This document shows positions 47,124 through 56,410 of a stretch of 57,790 nt of DNA, piece by piece. Location: NCBI GenBank assembly GCA_009786925.1, contig WRGY01000123.1, forward strand, positions 1 to 57,790, read 5' to 3'. The notes beneath the pieces are model-generated. The model had not been told where the DNA came from, did not search any database, and saw only the letters and a list, made by a program, of their open reading frames with translations. A program made the position numbers and the translations under genes. Origin of the DNA: Defluviitaleaceae bacterium. Its GTDB lineage: Bacteria; Bacillota; Clostridia; Lachnospirales; WQUN01. Position 1 is the stretch's first letter, and every line of letters starts with the position of its first letter.

Positions 47124-48414
47124 AAAACATGTATAAAGCGCATTCTACGCGCTTTTTCATGAGTGAGCAGCTGATGGTGTCCGGTTTTTGTATGCTACCG
47201 TTCATATAATGGGCAGTGGCCATACAGCCCCCACTACAATAATACCGCGCCCAACAGTTTTGGCATTCCGGCTTGGAAAGCACATGGCATGTGCTAAAAT
47301 TTTCTGTCTGCTTATTGTTAACAATGCCAACATCAAGGTCGCCTATCCGGAATTTTTCGTCACCCACAAACTGATGACATGGATAGAGTTTTCCCGACGG
47401 TGTCACCGCCAAATACTCTGACCCCGCGCCACAGCCTGTCACGCGCTTTGCTATACAAGGCCCTCCGGTGATGTCCATCTCAAAATGGAAAAAGCGGGCA
47501 TCTCTATCCAAAAGCTCACGCGCAAGTCGCTCATATTCATCAAAGAGCATGGGCAAGTCAATCTCACGTATAGAATATTTTTCATCAGAAGCCGCAACCA
47601 CAGGCTCCACAGAAATATTTTTAAACCCTGCATCCGCCAAATGCAATACATCGGCAGAAAAATCAAGGTTGTGGCGCGTATATGTGCCGCGTACATAGTA
47701 ACGCTCATGCCCCCGAGCCTCGACCAATGCCTTTATTTTTGGGAAAATAGTGTCATAACTGCCACCACCACCATGCTTTAGACGGATGATGTCGTTTACA
47801 TGTTTTCTGCCGTCCAGGCTTAGTACGACATTGTCAAAATTTTCGTTAATAAATGTATGATGCTCATCGCGTAACAGTGTTGCATTTGTGGTGAGGGTAA
47901 AGCGGAATCTTTTACCCGCTTCCTTCTCGCGCTCTCTGCCATATATAACAAGATCCTTCACCATACCGAAGTTGAGCATTGGCTCCCCGCCAAAAAAATC
48001 CACTTCCAAATTATGCCTTGCACCCGATTCCCTGATTAAAAAATCCAAGGCTTTTTTTCCGACTTCCAGAGACATAAGACCGCGGTCACTATCGGTATAA
48101 TGACCCTTACCTGCAAAACAATAAGTACAGCGCAGATTACACTCATGCGCGATATGCAGACATAATGCCTTGACTATGGGTTTTCTGTTTTGCATATACT
48201 CGTGTACATCATCCACCCGTTCAGAAAACAACTGCCCCGCATCAATAAGTCCCTTAATCTCATCACGCGCACCCGAAAAAGGCATACCGTCTATGTCGGA
48301 TGCCTTTTTCATATTAATAAGCACATCAAATGCCACATCATCAATTTGGTGCAACGCGCCGCTGTTTACGTCCAACACCAAGTTTAATGAGTTAACGGAA
48401 AAACAATGAATCAC
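47104..48414 (-). CDS. scfB: SCIFF peptide radical SAM/SPASM maturase
   Basis: A 436-residue radical SAM enzyme. An N-terminal peptide-recognition (RRE-like) segment of about 80 residues precedes the SAM cluster motif C92xxxC96xxC99 (ECNLRCTYCF). GGEP and the SPASM auxiliary-cluster cysteines follow (ITGGPCIAKRVTGCG, LYPCHQF, then PECQNCWARYYCSGGC). It forms thioether crosslinks in the SCIFF peptide encoded next door. The start is GTG at 48414, the only placement giving the family N-terminus; no Shine-Dalgarno is seen, and a hairpin pairs with the GTG. It begins four bases after the scfA stop. Confidence 0.95.
   Translation of the reverse strand: MIHCFSVNSLNLVLDVNSGALHQIDDVAFDVLINMKKASDIDGMPFSGARDEIKGLIDAGQLFSERVDDVHEYMQNRKPIVKALCLHIAHECNLRCTYCFAGKGHYTDSDRGLMSLEVGKKALDFLIRESGARHNLEVDFFGGEPMLNFGMVKDLVIYGREREKEAGKRFRFTLTTNATLLRDEHHTFINENFDNVVLSLDGRKHVNDIIRLKHGGGGSYDTIFPKIKALVEARGHERYYVRGTYTRHNLDFSADVLHLADAGFKNISVEPVVAASDEKYSIREIDLPMLFDEYERLARELLDRDARFFHFEMDITGGPCIAKRVTGCGAGSEYLAVTPSGKLYPCHQFVGDEKFRIGDLDVGIVNNKQTENFSTCHVLSKPECQNCWARYYCSGGCMATAHYMNGSIQKPDTISCSLMKKRVECALYMFSMRQMR
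47135..47157 (+). terminator. Intrinsic terminator of the GH5 gene inside scfB
   Basis: AAAGCGC (47135-47141) pairs with GCGCTTT (47149-47155) followed by TT, 12 bases after the GH5 stop. It lies within the 3' coding end of the convergent scfB gene. Confidence 0.5.
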
Positions 48415-48442
48415 CGCGCTACGCGCTTTTTTTGATGTGATT
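48409..48442 (-). promoter_or_regulatory. Stem-loop covering the scfA stop and scfB start
   Basis: On the minus strand AATCAC (48442-48437) pairs with GTGATT (48414-48409), and inner GCGC (48426-48423) with GCGC (48419-48416) around a three-base loop. The outer 3' arm holds the GTG start codon of scfB. It may hold maturase output below that of the peptide. Confidence 0.45.
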
Positions 48443-48628
48443 TACGCGGCTGTTTAGTGGATTTTCCTTTAGCGGAGATACTGCTAACACATCTGCCTGC
48501 TCGCAGTTTTGGTTTGCCACTGTACATGATGTTTTACATGCAGATTGGCATGATGTTTGACATTCTCCACAGCCTATGCCATGTGCCTCTTGTTTATTTC
48601 CCGGGAAAATTGTTTTGATATGTTTCAT
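48419..48628 (-). CDS. scfA: SCIFF (six-cysteine) ranthipeptide precursor
   Basis: A 69-residue precursor of the SCIFF family, nearly universal in Clostridia. The start MKHIKTIF and the core CGECQTSCQSACKTSC are diagnostic, with six cysteines at 20, 23, 27, 31, 35 and 42. ScfB links these to downstream residues by thioethers. Unlike the usual peptide of about 46 residues, this one continues 27 residues past the last cysteine with a charged tail. AAAGGATG precedes the ATG; an earlier ATG at 48670 would overlap the DHH gene. Function of SCIFF is thought to be regulatory. Confidence 0.95.
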   Translation of the reverse strand: MKHIKTIFPGNKQEAHGIGCGECQTSCQSACKTSCTVANQNCEQADVLAVSPLKENPLNSRVNHIKKSA

Positions 48629-48644
48629 ATATATCATCCTTTCG

Positions 48645-49550
48645 TTATTGTAACTTTTCTGATAATTCATTTATTACTCTGTCGGCTTGGTCATATGGTA
48701 CTTGGCATGTACCGACCTGTTTATGCCCACCACCACCATAGCTCAACAGCACAGAGCCTACATCTACAGTGGCTGTACGATTCAAGATACTGTAACCGCA
48801 GGCAACAGAGCAGTTTTCTTTGTTTTTACCATCCACTATCCACATGCTCAAATTTGCATCAGGGAAGAGGCTATATATAAGGAAGCGATTGCCTGCATTT
48901 ATTGTTTCTACACCACGTAAGTCTGTTATGATTATATTGCCCTTTGTTGTTGTATGTTTTTTTAGCATTGCTTTAAAAAGCTCGGTCTGCTCGTTGTAGA
49001 GTTCTACACGTTCTTTTACATCCGGATGCTCTAAGATTTCGGCAATGGGTTTTGTACGGCAAAGGTCAATCAACTCTTCCATCAAACTGTAGTTGCTTAT
49101 GCGGAACTCGCGGAAACGTCCAAGCCCTGTGCGTGGGTCAGAGAGAAAACCCAATAGTACCCAGCCCTTAGGATTCAAAATATCATCCGCCGTAAGTTTG
49201 CCTGCATCTACCTTGTCCACATCTGCAAGCATCTCATCGAATTTTGTAAGGTCGAAGCGGTCTTTGTAGTACTCGTATACTACACGGGCAGCACTATCCA
49301 TCTTGCGTAGTGAGCCGACAAAACCTTCGGGCTTGCCGATTCTTTCCCACTCACTGGTGTGATGGTCAAACCACATGCCACAACCTGGTACATACGGCAC
49401 ATTTGCAAGAATGTCATTTGGGGTAACACGCACATGACCATCTTGCAAATCCTTTGGGTGAACAAAACGCCATTTCCCGATAAGTCCTATTTCACGGAAA
49501 AGCACGGCACATGCCAACCCATCAAAATCCGAACGTGTAAGTAAGTCCAT
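48645..49550 (-). CDS. DHH-family phosphoesterase
   Basis: A 301-residue DHH/DHHA1 protein. Motif I is TRSDFDGLACAVL (variant of DxDG), motif III the namesake FDHHTSEW, and the C-terminal DHHA1 glycine motif is GGGHKQVGTC. Relatives degrade nano-RNA, pAp or cyclic dinucleotides, or polyphosphate. GGAGG precedes the ATG at 49550 by seven bases. It ends 16 bases before scfA, and could be cotranscribed with it. Confidence 0.88.
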   Translation of the reverse strand: MDLLTRSDFDGLACAVLFREIGLIGKWRFVHPKDLQDGHVRVTPNDILANVPYVPGCGMWFDHHTSEWERIGKPEGFVGSLRKMDSAARVVYEYYKDRFDLTKFDEMLADVDKVDAGKLTADDILNPKGWVLLGFLSDPRTGLGRFREFRISNYSLMEELIDLCRTKPIAEILEHPDVKERVELYNEQTELFKAMLKKHTTTKGNIIITDLRGVETINAGNRFLIYSLFPDANLSMWIVDGKNKENCSVACGYSILNRTATVDVGSVLLSYGGGGHKQVGTCQVPYDQADRVINELSEKLQ

Positions 49551-49588
49551 TCTAATTCCTCCGTTTTGCGCAAGCTTACAGCTCACGT

Positions 49589-50401
49589 CTATTTATAAAT
49601 CCCCACTCGTACCAATCCATATTTGGAAAGCTCGTTGTTTGGGTTTAGTTCCAGTGATTTTTCGAAAGCGGCCTTCGCTTGGGTATATTGCATTCTGTTA
49701 AAATGCCTGACTCCCTTATTGTATTGCATTTTAGCACGAAAAACTTTGTTTTGCCACTGTATATAAATATGTGTAGCACCCAGTGCGCAGACTATCATCG
49801 CAATGATAATCAATGTAAGATTGCCCGTCGCAAACCCCGCAAAAACCAGCAAAAACCCTACAATACCCACGACAGGATTCACCCCTACGGAGTCCTGTGT
49901 CATTTTTGTACGCTTAGGCAGATTTTCTGTATAATTGTCCAAGTCGTTTTTTACGCGGGTTTTTTGCATTTCGTCATAATTTTTGGGACGTGTGCGTGAG
50001 GGTGGCACGGGTACGTCTTTTTTAAGTATTTTGTACTCCGAAATCTGACCCTGGTATAGCTTAAAGAGTATGCTGATGATGGATTTTAAGTTTTGCCCCT
50101 TAGCAGAGCGCACTTTTTTTGATACTTTAAGTACATAATAACGTTGTTCTTCGTATGAATCCAGAGGTGAGATTACAATTGTACTGTCCTTTGAGCGATA
50201 AGAAATATCGGTGCGCATTATATAGCCTTCTGTATCGGTAATTTCCATTGACTTTTCGTTAACGGATTTTTCGTCGAGAGGGATGTTAAAACGGATGTAC
50301 CAATACACAGACTCCAGTGAGCCGGAGTCCACATTGATTTGCACTTTACCTTTAAGGCGGGGGTCGGAGACAGCTACTCTAACTTTATTATTTTTTTGCA
50401 T
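49589..50401 (-). CDS. Ig-like/two-TM/TPR protein of unknown function
   Basis: A 270-residue protein. The N-terminal 120 residues look like a bacterial Ig-like domain (Big_5/SbsA-like: VYWYIRFNIPLDEKSVNEKS, then the strand pattern ending YYVLKVSKKVRS). A basic, proline-containing linker follows, then two membrane helices (about 178-215) and a C-terminal TPR-like pair (GVRHFNRMQYTQAKAAFEKS split from LELNPNN). Start 50401 has GGGAGGGG upstream; the longer frame is non-conserved in character. Big_5 domains are normally extracellular, yet no signal peptide is present, so topology is odd. Confidence 0.65.
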   Translation of the reverse strand: MQKNNKVRVAVSDPRLKGKVQINVDSGSLESVYWYIRFNIPLDEKSVNEKSMEITDTEGYIMRTDISYRSKDSTIVISPLDSYEEQRYYVLKVSKKVRSAKGQNLKSIISILFKLYQGQISEYKILKKDVPVPPSRTRPKNYDEMQKTRVKNDLDNYTENLPKRTKMTQDSVGVNPVVGIVGFLLVFAGFATGNLTLIIIAMIVCALGATHIYIQWQNKVFRAKMQYNKGVRHFNRMQYTQAKAAFEKSLELNPNNELSKYGLVRVGIYK

Positions 50402-50462
50402 TATGCGAACCCCTCCCATTATATTAAATTTTAATACACCCTTACATGATAGCTTATTTGTG

Positions 50463-53291
50463 TTATTTTGACAATGTACTTTGCCCGCATATGGAAGAAA
50501 AATTACAATATTTGCATGGATTTTTTTGTCCTTTTGTATAAGGCATGGCAGAAATATCACCGCAGAGAAGGCGCGTACCCAGCTCTTTTACCTTAGTGTT
50601 TACGTCTTGGCTAAATCGGCCAAAGTCATTATCCGCTTCTACACCCGACATTTTGAATGCTTTAAAAATATTTTCTTCGCGTACTTTTTCATCCAAAATT
50701 TCATCAGTATTTATGATGGGGTCATCCACAGGGAAGAAGAACACCCCACCGGGCGCAGTGTTTTTACGTGATTTTAGGATTGCATCCATGTATAGTATCA
50801 GCTGGAGCTGTACACCCTTTAGGGCATCTTCTTTGCTAAACTTTGTACTGCCTGATTTGTAATCTATGATTCTTATCAACTCTGTATCTGTAGTTTGCAG
50901 TACATCTATGCGGTCTGCGCGGCCTGACAGCGAGAGACTTTTACCGTCATCCAAGGTTATCTTTGCTGTGATTTCTTGTTCGATAAGGGTCGGCCTGTAC
51001 TCGCCGCGCCTTATATGCTCACATAATGCCCAGCATGAGGCGGTGGCTACATTTTGCACCTTGTTTAGGATATGCTTGTAGCGAGCGGTACTGTGAAAAA
51101 TCGAATCCTCAAGTTTTAATCCTTTGCCCAAAACGACAACGGCCTCGGCAATCTCTGCACGCGACATCCCAAAATCATTGGCTCTTGTAAAATCAGCGAT
51201 TATATCATGAAAAATACCACCAAGGTCTGATGGCAGGACTTCGTAGAGCTTGCGCGGCTTTGCGCCGAGTATGTAGTTCATATAATACGCAAAGGGGCAA
51301 CGGGCAAAGTTTTCTAAACGAGAGGCAGAGGTATACAGGGTATCGCCGATGGGTTTTTGGGCAAGCAAAACAGGCGCGAAAAAAACACTTTCGCCACTTA
51401 CCATATATTCCTGTATGGGGGCAGGTGCAGGTGTGACATTTGTATTTTTTATAATCTGCGCAGGACGGAGGGATTTGCCGTTTGTACCTGTTTGGGTCAC
51501 GATATAGATTAGCTCCTCGGATGGCTGAGAAACGGCGCAGTGTAGATTGTAGTGCTGTTCGTTGACCCTATGGTGATTTTGCGGAGCAAGTTCCAGTGCG
51601 GAGTTTTTTAAAATTTTGCGTTCATATTCTGTCAAAAGCCCCGACCGTATAGGAATCGGAGGCAACGCCCCTTCGTTGGCACCAAGCACAATCATAACGC
51701 GGATTTGCGGATAACGTGAGCGCGTTATATCTCCAAGGACAACCTGGTCGGAGGTGGGCGGGATACGCCCGAGACTAACTTGGCAAAGCCCGGCATCCAA
51801 CGTTGCCGCAAAGGCCTTGTGGGTCACCGCTTCATCGCCCAGGATTTCTACAAGTTTGTCGAACACTTCGCAGAGCTTTGGCCATATCTGCGCGTGCAGC
51901 CTGGCCGTGGCAGGGTCGCCTTCTCGCATATGCTTGTCAAACAGCTCTTGCAATGTCTGCGGCACATCGAGCGAATACAGCATATCAAACACACGTCGAG
52001 CATGGGTCTTTATCGTCGCAACAGACGTGGCACGCACCTTTTTGAATGCATCCAGCGCGTTTAAAAATCGGAGTTGTGAGTTTTGCACCTCACCGCAAAA
52101 CTCATAACGCCATTTGTATGAGTGGATTCCATTGGCAAGTACATAGTTTTCCAAAACATCAATATCAGCTTGCGGAATCTGTGTCAGCTGTGTTTTTAGG
52201 AAGCGAAATACACTCTCATAACTATAGTTTTTTATGGGAATGTCCAATGCGGCACGGACTAGCTCTGTAAGCGGATGTGAAAGAATGTCGATTTCTGTAT
52301 CCACAAAAAGTGGAATTTTGTGACGGTCAAATACGGTTTGCAGGATTTTTTCGTATTGGTCTCGGTCTCCGCAGAGGATGGCCATATCACGGAAACGCAA
52401 TCCTTTTTTGCGCAAAGTCAGCACATGGGAGGCGGTAGCATATACAGCGGCATACTTGTCCTGTGCCGCGTTGACTTGGATTTTTTTTGCATGGCGATAG
52501 ATTTTATTTAATATTATTTTTTCATGCGGCTCAGGGGTCAGACGCTGGAGTTTTTCCATTGTTTCCAGTGGAGCACGGTAGAGCTTTTTTTGTTTTTCGT
52601 CAGCCGACAGAGTCACCGACACCTGCGCGGCGCGTTTGCATATATGTAACAAAACTTGACGCTCCTGTGGAGTAAACCCACTAAACCCATCAACCCAAAA
52701 ATACGCACCATCCAGTAGCGGGAGCGGCTCGTAGGCAACAGCCTCCAGCTTTTGGCAAAGAAGCTCGGGCATTTCGTCAGTGAGCAGATAACGCCCTGCT
52801 ACCGCCTCGCGATATTTTTTTAAAATAAGTGCTGTATCTCGCAGTTTGGCGGCAAGGACAAGCGGTGAGTTTGATGCACGAGCGACGAGTTCCTCTGTGC
52901 TTATCCGATAATGGTTCATCTCTGTGATTGCACTCATCAGCTCGCTCACAAAACCAAACTTGTCCACCGCTGATTTAAAAAACTCCAAGTCGTCAGCCAC
53001 TTCAAACAAAACCTTGCGTAGCAACATTTGCTTACCGAGGTCGTCAGCATGTTTTCCGGAAGGACTGCCAAGCACAGAAAACAATCGAAACGCAAGACGA
53101 TTAAAGCTCAACACCTGCACAGTAGTAGCGGCGCGGCTGTCCGTACCACTAAGCAGGAGATGCTCCGATTGCAAAGAAAACTGCTCCGGCACGAGATAGT
53201 ATAGAGGTAGCCCTGCACCTATCTTTTGGTGGATTTCTTTTAGACAAAGTGTTGTCTTTCCCGTACCGGGTTCGCCGAGTATAAATCGCAT
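50463..53291 (-). CDS. addB: ATP-dependent helicase/nuclease subunit B
   Basis: A 942-residue AddB, shorter than the usual 1150 or so. Walker A GEPGTGKTT is at residues 6-14. The C-terminal RecB-type nuclease has RIIDYKSGSTKFS and the iron-sulfur cysteines, one in FARCPFAYYMNYI and three in NPCKYCNFSSICG, so both functions look intact. With AddA it processes double-strand breaks at Chi sites. addA normally lies directly downstream; here the next gene is the Ig-like/TPR protein, so addA must be elsewhere. Confidence 0.93.
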   Translation of the reverse strand: MRFILGEPGTGKTTLCLKEIHQKIGAGLPLYYLVPEQFSLQSEHLLLSGTDSRAATTVQVLSFNRLAFRLFSVLGSPSGKHADDLGKQMLLRKVLFEVADDLEFFKSAVDKFGFVSELMSAITEMNHYRISTEELVARASNSPLVLAAKLRDTALILKKYREAVAGRYLLTDEMPELLCQKLEAVAYEPLPLLDGAYFWVDGFSGFTPQERQVLLHICKRAAQVSVTLSADEKQKKLYRAPLETMEKLQRLTPEPHEKIILNKIYRHAKKIQVNAAQDKYAAVYATASHVLTLRKKGLRFRDMAILCGDRDQYEKILQTVFDRHKIPLFVDTEIDILSHPLTELVRAALDIPIKNYSYESVFRFLKTQLTQIPQADIDVLENYVLANGIHSYKWRYEFCGEVQNSQLRFLNALDAFKKVRATSVATIKTHARRVFDMLYSLDVPQTLQELFDKHMREGDPATARLHAQIWPKLCEVFDKLVEILGDEAVTHKAFAATLDAGLCQVSLGRIPPTSDQVVLGDITRSRYPQIRVMIVLGANEGALPPIPIRSGLLTEYERKILKNSALELAPQNHHRVNEQHYNLHCAVSQPSEELIYIVTQTGTNGKSLRPAQIIKNTNVTPAPAPIQEYMVSGESVFFAPVLLAQKPIGDTLYTSASRLENFARCPFAYYMNYILGAKPRKLYEVLPSDLGGIFHDIIADFTRANDFGMSRAEIAEAVVVLGKGLKLEDSIFHSTARYKHILNKVQNVATASCWALCEHIRRGEYRPTLIEQEITAKITLDDGKSLSLSGRADRIDVLQTTDTELIRIIDYKSGSTKFSKEDALKGVQLQLILYMDAILKSRKNTAPGGVFFFPVDDPIINTDEILDEKVREENIFKAFKMSGVEADNDFGRFSQDVNTKVKELGTRLLCGDISAMPYTKGQKNPCKYCNFSSICGQSTLSK

Positions 53292-53294
53292 GTT

Positions 53295-54455
53295 TTAATT
53301 CCGCTCAGTTAATATAGAAAACAAAGCCATACATTTCTCTAAAGTCACACGCGGACACCCCACATTAATCCGCATAAATCCTTCGCCCCCCGTCCCAAAG
53401 CTATCTCCGCGAGAAATCCAAAGCCCTGCCTTTGTTAATCTTTCATCAATTTCTGCGGAAGAAAGCCCAAGCGCACGACAATCCAACCAAGCCAAATACG
53501 TAGCCTGTGGCGGGATTAGTCGCACATCGGGCATCTTTTTCAAAAAGCCGTCAATATACATCATGTTTTTCCATAGATAATTATTGAGTGCATCCAGCCA
53601 TTCAGCCCCATGGGCATAAGCCGCACGGCAAGCCACAATCGCAAGACTACCCGCCTGACTAACCCCACTTCGCAAAACCTCTTTGACAAAAAGCTTCCTA
53701 AGTTTTTCGTCCGAAATAAAGACATTGGAGAGTTGCAACCCCGCCAAATTAAATGTCTTGCTCGGCGCGGTACAAAAAACAATCCGTGCATACTCCGAGC
53801 AGACAGGCAAAACATGATGCGCATTTCCCTCAAAAACAAAGTCGCAGTGGATTTCGTCCGAAAAAATAAGCACGTCATGCTTGGCGCATATCCGCACCAT
53901 CTCCAGCAATTCATCCTTCGTCCAACAGCGGCTCACGGGATTATGTGGACTGCATAAAATAAATAGCCTAACATCATTTTGTGTGATTTTTTTTTCAAAA
54001 TCATCAAAGTCAATACCATATGTTTCTACGTTTAGTTGCAACTCATTAACCACAAGCTTACGGTCATTATGTACTACCATCTGCCTAAACGGATAATAGA
54101 CAGGCTCTTGTATTAAAACAGCCTCACCGCGTTTTGTAAATGCCCTGATTGCCATAGAAATAGCATATACAACACCCGGCACAAGCGTAACCCACTCGGG
54201 TTTAAATTCATAACCAAACCTTGTAGAAAACCAGTTGTCCAACGCGTCAAAATAGCTCCCATCAGGCTCAGAATACCCAAATACACCATGCGCTACCCGC
54301 TCATGTATAGCGTCCAGCACCATTTGCGGCGCAGGAAAATCCATATCCGCCACCCAAAGCGGCAAAACATCTGCGGGTTTTTTGTGAGAAACTGCACCGT
54401 CATATTTTAGGCTATCAGTACCGCGCCGTTCCACAACTCTATTAAAATCAATCAT
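53295..54455 (-). CDS. patB: MalY/PatB-type aminotransferase (cystathionine beta-lyase)
   Basis: A 386-residue fold-type I PLP enzyme. The N-terminal VPLWVADMDFPAPQM-like block (VLPLWVADMDFP), CSPHNPVSR, SDEIHCDFVF, and the PLP lysine in APSKTFNLAGLQ match the MalY/PatB group, which cleaves cystathionine or related C-S bonds. It is translationally coupled to the beta-lactamase-like gene by ATGA at 54455. MalY homologues can also be regulators. Which substrate it uses cannot be told. Confidence 0.92.
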   Translation of the reverse strand: MIDFNRVVERRGTDSLKYDGAVSHKKPADVLPLWVADMDFPAPQMVLDAIHERVAHGVFGYSEPDGSYFDALDNWFSTRFGYEFKPEWVTLVPGVVYAISMAIRAFTKRGEAVLIQEPVYYPFRQMVVHNDRKLVVNELQLNVETYGIDFDDFEKKITQNDVRLFILCSPHNPVSRCWTKDELLEMVRICAKHDVLIFSDEIHCDFVFEGNAHHVLPVCSEYARIVFCTAPSKTFNLAGLQLSNVFISDEKLRKLFVKEVLRSGVSQAGSLAIVACRAAYAHGAEWLDALNNYLWKNMMYIDGFLKKMPDVRLIPPQATYLAWLDCRALGLSSAEIDERLTKAGLWISRGDSFGTGGEGFMRINVGCPRVTLEKCMALFSILTERN

Positions 54456-55510
54456 CCAAACCACGCCCTGTTAAAGTCTTGAAACAAATACGAAATATCA
54501 CGCAAAAGTCCGGGCGCACCACCGTTATCACTTCTTGTCGTCATGATGATTAAAATATAAGGCGAAGGCGCGTAAACCACCGCCGCATCATGGAATGCCC
54601 CCGTAGCCCAGCCATACTTACGTGCCATAGGATAATCTGCACGGATAAAACCGGGTGTCGCCATCAAATCCGCTCTAAAATACAAGCTGTAGACCCCATC
54701 CGACCATATATACTCATTCACCGCATTCATCCACAAAGCCTTGTCAAAGAGGTCAGTGTTTTGTGTCGCGATATTGCCGATATATTCGGGATTTGTGCCT
54801 ACTTCATGCACAAACTCGTAATAAGTAAATGCCGCCGTGTTTGTGTATCGGATTAGCATACGCGCCGCCACATTACAACTATGAATCATCGAATGCCTCA
54901 ACAGCTCCCGCGTAGTAAATCTAGTCCCCGCTTCCATATGCTGAATTTGCCCCGTACCGCCCCTACGGTCGCTTTCCGCAAATGTATGTACAGTCTCCAT
55001 GCTGATATATCCACGTTCGGCAAGGACAAATGTATAAAGCGCGTGATTGATTTTATTCAAACTTGCACCAAAATACACACGCTCGGGATTATAAGTGTAA
55101 ATAAAACCGGATTCGAGATTTTTGAAAAACACAGAAATACTGCTCCCATGGCGGCTCAAACTCGCGTCCAAATCGTCAGTGGGTGGTCGAAAATTCAAAT
55201 CCACCCATTTTTCGCCGAGCCATGTATCAATCAATATCCAATTGTCTATCTCGTCCAAAACAATAACACTCTGCGGGTTTATCTGCGAAATGGGCAAAAA
55301 AGCACCCGGGTATGCAAAAAGCCCGCTCCGCTCTTCAATAAAATGACGGCGCGGCTCACTAGGCTCCACAGAACTATCATCTATGACGGCGTTATATGTA
55401 TTTTCTATTTCAAAAAAAACAGCTATGTAATCCTTAGAAAAATTTGTAACGGGAAAGCAAACAAGCATCAAAAACAACGCCGAAAAACAAAAAATCGCAT
55501 ATCGCAACAT
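54452..55510 (-). CDS. Class A beta-lactamase-like secreted serine hydrolase
   Basis: A 352-residue protein with an N-terminal signal or anchor helix (RYAIFCFSALFLMLVCFP) and a beta-lactamase2 (PF13354) domain. The active-site SxxK is ASLNK, the SxN is HSCN, and the KxG position reads KYG. The N-terminal 90 residues before the domain are unique. These proteins are often PBP-like envelope enzymes rather than true lactamases. The start at 55510 follows GGGGTG by eight bases. It is the first gene of a pair with patB. Confidence 0.85.
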   Translation of the reverse strand: MLRYAIFCFSALFLMLVCFPVTNFSKDYIAVFFEIENTYNAVIDDSSVEPSEPRRHFIEERSGLFAYPGAFLPISQINPQSVIVLDEIDNWILIDTWLGEKWVDLNFRPPTDDLDASLSRHGSSISVFFKNLESGFIYTYNPERVYFGASLNKINHALYTFVLAERGYISMETVHTFAESDRRGGTGQIQHMEAGTRFTTRELLRHSMIHSCNVAARMLIRYTNTAAFTYYEFVHEVGTNPEYIGNIATQNTDLFDKALWMNAVNEYIWSDGVYSLYFRADLMATPGFIRADYPMARKYGWATGAFHDAAVVYAPSPYILIIMTTRSDNGGAPGLLRDISYLFQDFNRAWFG

Positions 55511-55591
55511 AAAAATACACCCCAAAAAACGCACACTTTACACCACCGAGATTATACGCTCCAAAATATTTTTAGTCAAACATTATCAAAA

Positions 55592-55621
55592 TTGTCCCTA
55601 CCCGCATAGCATGGTTATATA
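55592..55621 (+). promoter_or_regulatory. Candidate promoter of the SsuA/ThiY-type ABC operon
   Basis: TTGTCC (55592-55597), 18 bases, TATATA (55616-55621), 21 bases before the ATPase start. No TPP riboswitch, S-box or other known leader structure is visible in the 132-base gap. Confidence 0.4.
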
Positions 55622-55642
55622 AATATTTGAATCAGGTTTGCT

Positions 55643-56410
55643 ATGAAAGAGAAAGAAATCCTACAATTTGCAGATATTTCGCTGACTTACCAAGCAGACA
55701 ACGGCGAAGTAGAGGCATTAAAAAATATAAATTTCAGCATAAAAGAAGGCGAGCTTGTGTCCATCGTAGGGCCTTCGGGCTGTGGAAAAACAACTCTGCT
55801 TTCGCTCATCGCAGGACTGGAACCACCCACAAGCGGCAAAATCCTAATCAGTGCGGAAGAAGTGCGTGGCGTATCAGGCAAAACAGGCTATATGCTGCAA
55901 AAAGACAGTCTGCTAGACTGGCGCACCATACGAGGTAATGTCCTGCTCGGATTAGAAATCCGCGGCCTAAAAACTGCCGAAAATATAGCTTATGCCGAAC
56001 AGTTGCTAAAATGCTACGGCCTATTGGATTTCCGCGACAAGCATCCATCACAGCTATCAGGTGGAATGCGCCAACGCGCCGCACTCATCCGCACCCTTGC
56101 AGTAAAACCCGACATCCTTCTCCTGGACGAGGCCTTCTCTGCCCTCGACTACCAGACCCGCCTCGTAGTCGCCGACGATGTATACAGCATCCTTCGTAAT
56201 GAGAAAAAGACAGCAATCGTCGTGACACATGATATCGCGGAAGGCATCTCCATGGCCGACAGAATAGTAATATTATCCAAACGACCGGGGAGAGTAAGTA
56301 TGGATTTTCCACTGGAATTTGGTGACGCGCCGCCGCTAAAACGGCGCGACAACCCATCCTTCCGAGATTACTTCAACATAATACGAAAGGAGTTGGGCAT
56401 AAATGTATAA
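55643..56410 (+). CDS. ABC transporter ATPase, nitrate/sulfonate/thiamine-precursor type
   Basis: A 255-residue ABC ATPase with Walker A GPSGCGKTT, signature LSGGMRQRAAL, Walker B ILLLDEAFSALD and H-loop VVTHDIAE. It belongs to the TauB/SsuB/ThiZ group. Only a weak CAGG lies before the ATG. It overlaps the permease gene by eight bases and energises the importer made with the next two genes. Confidence 0.95.
   Translation: MKEKEILQFADISLTYQADNGEVEALKNINFSIKEGELVSIVGPSGCGKTTLLSLIAGLEPPTSGKILISAEEVRGVSGKTGYMLQKDSLLDWRTIRGNVLLGLEIRGLKTAENIAYAEQLLKCYGLLDFRDKHPSQLSGGMRQRAALIRTLAVKPDILLLDEAFSALDYQTRLVVADDVYSILRNEKKTAIVVTHDIAEGISMADRIVILSKRPGRVSMDFPLEFGDAPPLKRRDNPSFRDYFNIIRKELGINV

Noticed and set aside
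54881-55609. Rightward 242-codon reading frame opposite the beta-lactamase-like gene
   Set aside because: Antisense shadow; the real gene has a signal peptide and active-site motifs.
55511-55642. TPP riboswitch before the ThiY-like transporter
   Set aside because: Neither the CTGAGA nor the conserved 3' thi-box segment is present in the gap.
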